The position numbers and the translations under genes are program-made. DNA of 17,155 nt from an uncultured Clostridia bacterium (GTDB taxonomy: Bacteria > Bacillota > Clostridia > Christensenellales > Borkfalkiaceae), in NCBI GenBank assembly GCA_944338265.1, contig CALVLO010000010.1, forward strand, positions 1 through 17,155, in the 5' to 3' direction. This document shows, in pieces, positions 7,271-12,359 of the stretch. A model generated the notes under the pieces. It was not told where the DNA came from, made no database searches, and worked only from the letters and a program-made list of their open reading frames with translations. Each line of letters starts with the position of its first letter. The stretch's first letter is position 1.

Positions 7271-7345
7271 ATGTCCCGCAGGGACAGGGGGGATCCCCGT
7301 CCCCTTTTTCACCTGCCGCAGACGGGGATGTCCCGCAGGGGCAGG
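7268..7345. repeat. Pair of 21-bp direct repeats containing GTCCCGCAGGGAC
   Basis: The block at 7268-7288 recurs at 7325-7345 with one difference. Each holds a short hairpin, GTCCC-gca-GGGAC in the first copy. Between them CCCGTCCCC and GGGGATG offer further pairing. There is no coding sense here. Confidence 0.65.
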
Positions 7346-7364
7346 AGGGGTCATCCTCTTACGG

Positions 7365-7394
7365 CTGTTTCCCGCGAACGAACGCGGAAAACAG
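7365..7394. terminator. Hairpin downstream of the phosphatase gene, possible terminator
   Basis: CTGTTTCCCGCG (7365-7376) faces CGCGGAAAACAG (7383-7394) over a 6-nt loop. Read from the minus strand the single mismatch becomes a G-U pair. It begins 10 bp beyond the phosphatase stop. There is no U-run on the minus side, so it may protect the mRNA 3' end rather than terminate transcription. Confidence 0.45.
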
Positions 7395-7404
7395 TGTGAA
7401 CCCT

Positions 7405-8457
7405 TTACAGGTCAAACGCAATGGCGGTGATATCGTCTTCGAACGTCTCGCAGAACTCGCGCAGCGCCGCTTTCAGCCGTTCGATGAAGCGCTCGGCATT
7501 TTCCGAACGGGCGAGCACCTCCTCCACCCGCTCGATGGAGAACATCTCCCCGGCGGCGTTGCGGCACTCCGTTACGCCATCCGTCACGAGCGCCAAAATA
7601 TCCCCCGCCTGATAGCCGATCGCGCGGTCTTCGTAGACATACCCCGGCATCCAATTGGAGACGGGCGGCGCGTGCATTTCGATCTCGTCGATGCCGAGCG
7701 CGCTCTTCAAGAGCATGGGCGCGTTGTGCCCCGCCACGCTGTAGCGGACCTCGCTGCGGGCGCGGTCGATGCGCACGGCGGCGGCGGTGACGTAGTTGGT
7801 CTCGTCGAGGTTGAGCTCCTGAAACTTCGCATTCAGCGCGGTGAGTGCCTTGGCGGGCGAGGGTTCGCTCCGATCCCACCCCGCCTTGACGAAGGCGGAG
7901 ATCATGCCCGCAGAGATGCCCTTGCCCGAGACATCTGCAAGAAAGCCCATCGTTTCGCCCTCCGCCTCGTAGACGTCGGGCAGGTCCCCGCCGATCTCGC
8001 GGCAGGGCACATACATAAAGGAATAGGGCGTGCCGCCGCTCGACTTGGCGGGCGGGAGCAGGCGCTGCTGGATATCCTGCGCGGAGTTCATTTCGCGGGC
8101 GATCTCCGTCTGATAGGCGTTATCCACCACGCCGAGCAAAAATTTGCCGAGCGGGCTCACCTTGATGCGGAAGTTCAGATCCCCCGCCTCGCCGCGGACG
8201 ATGAGGCTGCGAAGCGCCGTGCCATCCCCCTTGGCGGCATCCGAAAAGAGGGTGCGCATGGAGCAATACGCGCACTTGACGCCGCTGCCGCACACTTCCT
8301 CCTCCGTGCAGCCCGTTACGTCGCGCAGCGAGCCGCGCGCGCGTTTGGCGCGGAAAAAGACGCGGAAGGCGCGGTTGGTATAACGCACCCGCAGATGTTT
8401 ATCCACCACAATGGCTGCCGTGGGGATGTTTTCTAAGATCTCGCGGTATAAATTCAT
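7405..8457 (-). CDS. PAS domain-SpoIIE-type serine phosphatase (RsbU/RsbP-like)
   Basis: A 350-residue cytosolic sensor phosphatase. Residues 1 to ~115 form a PAS domain (IPTAAIVVDKHLRVRYTNRAF) containing four cysteines at 50, 56, 62 and 65 (the last three in CGSGVKCAYC), suggestive of a metal or Fe-S site or redox switch. A short linker helix (~116-135) leads to a PP2C/SpoIIE domain. Its metal-binding aspartates are intact: D158 and D161 (GGDLPD), D175 (ADVSGKG), D293 (TDGVTE) and D341-D342 (DDITAIAF), with AGHNAP at 242-247. Such enzymes dephosphorylate anti-sigma-factor antagonists, but no such partner gene is in the window. It follows the lipid kinase by 18 bp, probably in one transcript. 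No good ribosome-binding site precedes the ATG, only AAAGAAC, so translation may be coupled or weak. Confidence 0.9.
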   Translation of the reverse strand: MNLYREILENIPTAAIVVDKHLRVRYTNRAFRVFFRAKRARGSLRDVTGCTEEEVCGSGVKCAYCSMRTLFSDAAKGDGTALRSLIVRGEAGDLNFRIKVSPLGKFLLGVVDNAYQTEIAREMNSAQDIQQRLLPPAKSSGGTPYSFMYVPCREIGGDLPDVYEAEGETMGFLADVSGKGISAGMISAFVKAGWDRSEPSPAKALTALNAKFQELNLDETNYVTAAAVRIDRARSEVRYSVAGHNAPMLLKSALGIDEIEMHAPPVSNWMPGYVYEDRAIGYQAGDILALVTDGVTECRNAAGEMFSIERVEEVLARSENAERFIERLKAALREFCETFEDDITAIAFDL

Positions 8458-8475
8458 AGCCGATACGTTCTTTGC

Positions 8476-9339
8476 TTATACGCGCCAAATGCGCAGTCTT
8501 CCGCTCACGAGGCAGGCGTTGAGCGCCTCTTCCTCCAAGATCTCCCCATCGTACTGCACGAAGAGTTTGCCCTCGGGCGAGAGGACGGAGGCGGTGCGGC
8601 AGGGAATGTGATGGGTCTCCGTCTCCGAAAGGAGCTTGCCGCGCATCATGCGCAGGAGCGCGGGCAGGAGCTTTCTCCGCGGCGGGCAGTCCACCACGAT
8701 GAGTTCCATCTGCCCGTCGTCCACTTCTGCGACGGGGCAGAGCGGGATGCCGCCGCCGAGGAATTTTCCGTTGCACACCGCCGCGATGAGCGCGTTATAC
8801 TCGCGCGTTTCTCCGCCGACGGTGACGCAGAGCTTGCTCCCGCGGTAGCCGAAGAGCGTGGCGAGCAGGCTACGGAAGTACTTGCCCTTTCTGCCGCCGT
8901 GCTTCATCCTTCCGCAGCGGCGCAGGATCTCCACATCGATGCCCGTGCCTGCAATGTTGAGCGAGCGGCGGGTGCCGCATTCGATATAATCGGTAAGCTT
9001 TGCTTCTTGCGAGAAGACGAGCTCCACCGCCTTGGCGCCGTGGGGAATGCCCACTGCCTCGGCAAAGTCGTTGCCCGTGCCCGCGGGGATGATGCCGAGC
9101 TTGACGGCGGAGGGATCGTACAGCCCGCTCACCACCTCGTTGACGGTGCCGTCGCCGCCCACGACGAGGAGCTCCGTCTGCCCGGCGGCGGTGAGGCTGC
9201 GGGCGTACTTGCCTGCATCGCCCCGTTTGGCGGAATAAAAGAAGCGGCAGGCTGCGCCATGTTCCCTGATGCGGCGGTCGATCTCCGCGACCAACTTCTT
9301 CATGTTCCGTACCTTGGAATTGACGATGACGTTCAGCAT
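8476..9339 (-). CDS. Diacylglycerol kinase / YegS-like lipid kinase
   Basis: A 287-residue enzyme of the diacylglycerol kinase catalytic family, which phosphorylates lipids such as diacylglycerol and recycles it to phosphatidic acid at the membrane. Visible motifs are the N-terminal MLNVIVNSKV strand, the nucleotide loop GGDGTVNE (61-68), GTGNDFA (87-93), NIAGTGIDVEIL, and the C-terminal QYDGE element. The start at 9339 is chosen because MLNVIVN is the usual N-terminus and the frame's extension to 9480 would cross the promoter. GGAG lies 9 nt upstream. The substrate (diacylglycerol versus another lipid) is not certain. It is co-directional with the phosphatase behind it and divergent from the CCA enzyme. 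Confidence 0.92.
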   Translation of the reverse strand: MLNVIVNSKVRNMKKLVAEIDRRIREHGAACRFFYSAKRGDAGKYARSLTAAGQTELLVVGGDGTVNEVVSGLYDPSAVKLGIIPAGTGNDFAEAVGIPHGAKAVELVFSQEAKLTDYIECGTRRSLNIAGTGIDVEILRRCGRMKHGGRKGKYFRSLLATLFGYRGSKLCVTVGGETREYNALIAAVCNGKFLGGGIPLCPVAEVDDGQMELIVVDCPPRRKLLPALLRMMRGKLLSETETHHIPCRTASVLSPEGKLFVQYDGEILEEEALNACLVSGRLRIWRV

Positions 9340-9375
9340 GCCCCTTGTCTCCGCGTAAAAAAGTGTCTCACCAAG

Positions 9376-9404
9376 ATTATACAATATTTCTCGCACAATT
9401 GCAA
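9376..9404 (-). promoter_or_regulatory. Promoter of the lipid kinase-phosphatase pair
   Basis: On the minus strand, TTGCAA (9404-9399) and a perfect TATAAT (9381-9376) have a 17-bp spacer. The predicted start near 9369 gives a ~30-nt leader. The -35 hexamer is shared with the opposite promoter. Confidence 0.75.
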
Positions 9405-9427
9405 TTTTTTTACAAATCTGATATACT
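9399..9427 (+). promoter_or_regulatory. Promoter of the CCA enzyme-rmuC pair
   Basis: TTGCAA (9399-9404), which is its own reverse complement, and TATACT (9422-9427) have a 17-bp spacer. The predicted start near 9434 leaves AAGGAG (9458-9463) in the leader, 6 nt before the ATG at 9470. Confidence 0.7.
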
Positions 9428-9469
9428 CTTTTATATCCCCTTTTCGGAAAAATTTCTAAGGAGAAGCCC

Positions 9470-10819
9470 ATGTTTGCCACGCTGCCGCAGGCGCTCCGCC
9501 TGCTCGCCCGCGAATGCCCATCCCCCCTCTATCTTGTGGGGGGGTATGTGCGCGATGCACTCGCGGGGGCGCCCTGCCCGAAACCCGATCTCGACCTCGC
9601 CTCCGCCGCCTCCGACGAGGCGTTTGCCCGCGCCGCAGAGCGCTGCGGGTTTACGGTGCGGGCGGTGTATCCCGCCACGGGCACCGTGAAGATCGCAGAC
9701 GGGCAGGGCATGGAATGCGAATACACCCGCTTCCGCTCGGATAAATACGTCCGCGGCATCCATACGCCCGCCGAAGTGTGCTTTACGGAAGATATTGCCC
9801 TCGATGCGCGCCGCCGCGACTTTTGCGCCAACGCCGTCTACTACGATCTTGCGGCGGATACGCTCTGCGACCCGCTCGGCGGCATACAGGATATCTCCGC
9901 CCGCGTTCTCCGCACCGTCGCCCCTGCGGAGAAGGTGTTCGGCGAGGACGGGCTGCGCCTTCTCCGCCTCGCGCGGATCGCGGCGCAGACGGGATTTTCC
10001 CCCGATGAAGCCTGCCTTGCGGGCGCCAAAAAGAACGCTCCGCTCATTGAGGACATTGCGCCCGAGCGCATCTTCCGCGAACTTACGCTGCTGCTTTCCG
10101 CCGACGAAAAGCCGCACGGGACAGACGGCCCCTACCGCGGGCTGTGCATCCTGCGCGAGACGGGCGTGCTCGCCCATATCCTGCCCGAACTCGCCGCGGG
10201 CGACGGCATGGCGCAGCGGGCAGACTTTCACGACTACGATGTGTTGGAGCACTCCTTCCGCTGCGTGCGCTGCGCGCCCCGAGAAATCCGCTTTGCGGCG
10301 CTTCTGCACGACGTCGGCAAGCCCTTCTGCTTTCTCCGCGACGGGAATTTCCACGCCCATCCAACAGAGGGCGCGCGCATCGGCGCGGCGGTGCTTGCCC
10401 GCCTCAAAGCGCCCGCAAAGCTCATCGAAGAGACGGCGGCACTCATCCTGCGCCACATGCGCGACTTCGATCTTGCCATGCGCGTGCAAAAGGTGCGGCG
10501 GGAGATCGTGGAGAGCTATCCCCTCCTCGAAAAGCTCTTTGCGCTCAAACAGGCTGATTTTACCGCCTGCAAGGGCGATCCCTCCCCCGCGCCCTCCGTC
10601 CTCAAATGGCGGGGCATCCTCGCGGAGATGCGGGAAGAGGGCGTGCCCTTTACGCTCGCGCAGCTCGCCGTCGGCGGGCAGGAAATGGCGGCGCTCGGGC
10701 TGAAGGGAGAACAGATCGGGCAGGCGCTTACGGCGCTCTGGCACTACTGCATCGAAGACGGGCGGCGGAACACGCGCGAAGCGCTCCTCGCCCGCGCAAG
10801 ACGCATCCGGGAGGAATAA
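9470..10819 (+). CDS. cca: CCA tRNA nucleotidyltransferase / poly(A) polymerase family
   Basis: A 449-residue class II nucleotidyltransferase that adds or repairs the CCA end of tRNAs. In order: the nucleotide-binding GGYVRD (24-29); the two catalytic aspartates in DLD (D40 and D42); RRRDF (114-118), part of the base- and ribose-selecting region; EDGLRLLRLAR (159-169), the motif joining head and neck; and a C-terminal HD domain with LLHDVGKP (H280, D281). The HD domain, when active, has 2',3'-cyclic phosphatase or phosphodiesterase activity. Poly(A) polymerase of the same fold is the alternative, but CCA addition is the usual role in Bacillota. AAGGAG at 9458-9463 fixes the start. The stop lies inside the ribosome-binding region of rmuC, 2 bp before its start. 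Confidence 0.93.
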   Translation: MFATLPQALRLLARECPSPLYLVGGYVRDALAGAPCPKPDLDLASAASDEAFARAAERCGFTVRAVYPATGTVKIADGQGMECEYTRFRSDKYVRGIHTPAEVCFTEDIALDARRRDFCANAVYYDLAADTLCDPLGGIQDISARVLRTVAPAEKVFGEDGLRLLRLARIAAQTGFSPDEACLAGAKKNAPLIEDIAPERIFRELTLLLSADEKPHGTDGPYRGLCILRETGVLAHILPELAAGDGMAQRADFHDYDVLEHSFRCVRCAPREIRFAALLHDVGKPFCFLRDGNFHAHPTEGARIGAAVLARLKAPAKLIEETAALILRHMRDFDLAMRVQKVRREIVESYPLLEKLFALKQADFTACKGDPSPAPSVLKWRGILAEMREEGVPFTLAQLAVGGQEMAALGLKGEQIGQALTALWHYCIEDGRRNTREALLARARRIREE

Positions 10820-10821
10820 TC

Positions 10822-11967
10822 ATGCAAGTAATACTCATCATCATCGCCGTGCTGACGGCGGCGTGCCTTGCCCTGCTTGTGCTTCTCCTGTTCAAAAGGC
10901 GGCAGGAAGGCGGCACGGTGGACGCGGAAAAGCTTCGGCGGCTGGAAGAAAAGACGGACGCCGTGGGCAAGATCGCAGACTACAACGCGCGCGTTCTCGA
11001 AAGGCTCGACCACGCGACGGAGGCGCGGCTCACGAACATCCAAAACCGCCTTGCCGACGACATCAAATATATCGTGGACGCCAACGCGCAGAATTTGGAG
11101 CGCATCCGCCGCACGGTGGACGACAAACTGACGAGCTCCATCGACGGCAAGCTCTCCGATTCCTTTGCCCGCATCACCGAACGGCTGGAAAAAATGTACG
11201 AGAGCGTGGGCGAGATGAAGGGCATCTCCGCAGGCGTGAACGACATCAAGCGCGTCTTCTCCAACGTCAAGCTGCGCGGCACATGGGGAGAGGCGCAGCT
11301 CGATGCCATCCTCGAACAGATGCTCGCACCCGAGCAGTACCGCCGCAGCGTCAAGCTCAATCCGTTGGATAATTCGCTCGCCGATTTTGCCATTGCGCTG
11401 CCCGCCAAGGACGGCGAGATGCTGCTGCCCGTAGACAGCAAATTCCCCGTGGAAGAATTTGAGCGGCTCGCCGCCGCCTCCGAACGGGGAGACAGGGAGG
11501 GCGAGGAGCGCGCCCGCAAAAACTTGGAGCGCGCCGTCAAAACGCAGGCGGAGTCCATCGCCAAAAAATACATCCTCCCCCCGCGCACGACGGATTTCGC
11601 CGTCATGTACCTGCCCTCCGAGGGCTTGTATGCCGAAGTCATGCGCACGGCGGGGCTGCCCGATTGGCTGCGCGCCCACCGCATCCTCGCATGCGGTCCC
11701 ACCAACTTTGCCGCCCTCCTCTCCACATTGCAGACGGGCTTCCGCACCGCGGCGATCGAAAAGCGCTCGGGCGAGCTAAGGCTCATGCTCGATAGCTTCC
11801 GCGCCGACTTTGCAAAATTTGCCGAACTCCTCGAAAAGACGCGCAAAAAGCTGCAGGAGGCGCAGGATACCGTGGAGAGCGCCGAAAAACGCACGGGCAC
11901 CATCGGCAGAAAACTCGCCTCCTTCCGCTCCGTGAGCGGCATGCTCCCGCCCGAAGATGAGGAGTAG
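10822..11967 (+). CDS. rmuC: DNA recombination protein RmuC
   Basis: A 381-residue membrane-anchored nuclease-like protein; in E. coli, RmuC limits recombination at inverted repeats. It has an N-terminal transmembrane helix (~3-24), a coiled coil (~35-130), and the RmuC domain with LRGTWGEAQLDAIL (151-164) and VDSKFP (204-209), which carries the PD-(D/E)xK-like residues D205 and K207, then a C-terminal coiled coil (~325-365). The ribosome-binding site GGAGGAAT overlaps the cca stop, so the two genes are coupled. Its link to inverted repeats is interesting given the palindrome clusters in this window, but no functional tie is shown. No terminator hairpin follows; a new promoter starts 16 bp after the stop. 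Confidence 0.93.
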   Translation: MQVILIIIAVLTAACLALLVLLLFKRRQEGGTVDAEKLRRLEEKTDAVGKIADYNARVLERLDHATEARLTNIQNRLADDIKYIVDANAQNLERIRRTVDDKLTSSIDGKLSDSFARITERLEKMYESVGEMKGISAGVNDIKRVFSNVKLRGTWGEAQLDAILEQMLAPEQYRRSVKLNPLDNSLADFAIALPAKDGEMLLPVDSKFPVEEFERLAAASERGDREGEERARKNLERAVKTQAESIAKKYILPPRTTDFAVMYLPSEGLYAEVMRTAGLPDWLRAHRILACGPTNFAALLSTLQTGFRTAAIEKRSGELRLMLDSFRADFAKFAELLEKTRKKLQEAQDTVESAEKRTGTIGRKLASFRSVSGMLPPEDEE

Positions 11968-11982
11968 CTTCCCCCCAAACGC

Positions 11983-12011
11983 TTGCATTTTACCCCCGCA
12001 CGGGGTATAAT
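11983..12011 (+). promoter_or_regulatory. Promoter placing the transcription start at the next ATG
   Basis: TTGCAT (11983-11988) and a perfect TATAAT (12006-12011) have a 17-bp spacer. Normal spacing puts +1 at about 12018, exactly the A of the next start codon. No Shine-Dalgarno lies between 12012 and 12017. Confidence 0.7.
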
Positions 12012-12017
12012 AATGGT

Positions 12018-12332
12018 ATGAAACTCGAACGCATTGACGCGGCGGTATTTTCCGCCGCCCTCCCCTCCCAAATACCCCCGCAAGGCGAAGCGCGCCGCGT
12101 ACAGGGCGCCGACGTATCTGCGGCGGGTCCCCTCGTCCGCATCCGAAGCGGCGGGCGGTTCAAGCGCTTCCCCGCGGGCAGCGAATATATCCGCATCGAG
12201 CAGGGTGCGGGATATTTTAAGTGGGCGCGGGGCGAGACGGCGTTTTGTGCGGGAGATACCTTCCTCGCGGAGGGGCTGGAAGAATACGAACTCAACGGCG
12301 CGGGGGAATTTCTCGTGATCAAACAGTGCTGA
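12018..12332 (+). CDS. Small cupin-like protein, probably translated from a leaderless mRNA
   Basis: A 104-residue protein with alternating beta-strand and glycine pattern and an ending (GDTFLAEGLEEYELNG then EFLVIKQC) like the last strands of a small cupin barrel or of phosphomannose isomerase C-termini. The metal-binding histidines of active cupins are not evident, so a binding or structural role is more likely. The family is not firmly recognised. The ATG coincides with the predicted transcription start and lacks a ribosome-binding site; no in-frame internal ATG offers an alternative. It precedes the 995-residue anchored protein by 27 bp and probably shares its transcript. Confidence 0.65.
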   Translation: MKLERIDAAVFSAALPSQIPPQGEARRVQGADVSAAGPLVRIRSGGRFKRFPAGSEYIRIEQGAGYFKWARGETAFCAGDTFLAEGLEEYELNGAGEFLVIKQC

Positions 12333-12359
12333 GGCGCTATCGCACCAACAGGAAGGGAT

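Larger units (their letters stand above)
6912..7404. other. Gene-free interval with palindromic repeats
   Basis: About 490 bases between the convergent small membrane protein gene and the phosphatase gene. No open frame here has a ribosome-binding site or a recognisable protein; the frames that exist translate the repeats. It holds a two-hairpin module, an imperfect palindrome, two CCCCC(C)TTAA palindromes, a solitary half-unit (7144-7156) and a direct repeat, each listed separately. Confidence 0.8.

Noticed and set aside
6972..7345. Possible CRISPR array
   Set aside because: The repeats are palindromic, unequal and irregularly spaced, with no uniform spacers and no cas genes.
7097..7354. 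Minus-strand frame through repeat cluster 1 (PPLKLLRSVKGG-type peptide)
   Set aside because: It is a translation of the CCCCCTTAA palindromes; similar peptides arise from cluster 2, as expected from a DNA repeat and not a gene.
9431..10744. 437-residue minus-strand frame opposite cca
   Set aside because: Shadow of the CCA enzyme, whose motifs are unmistakable.
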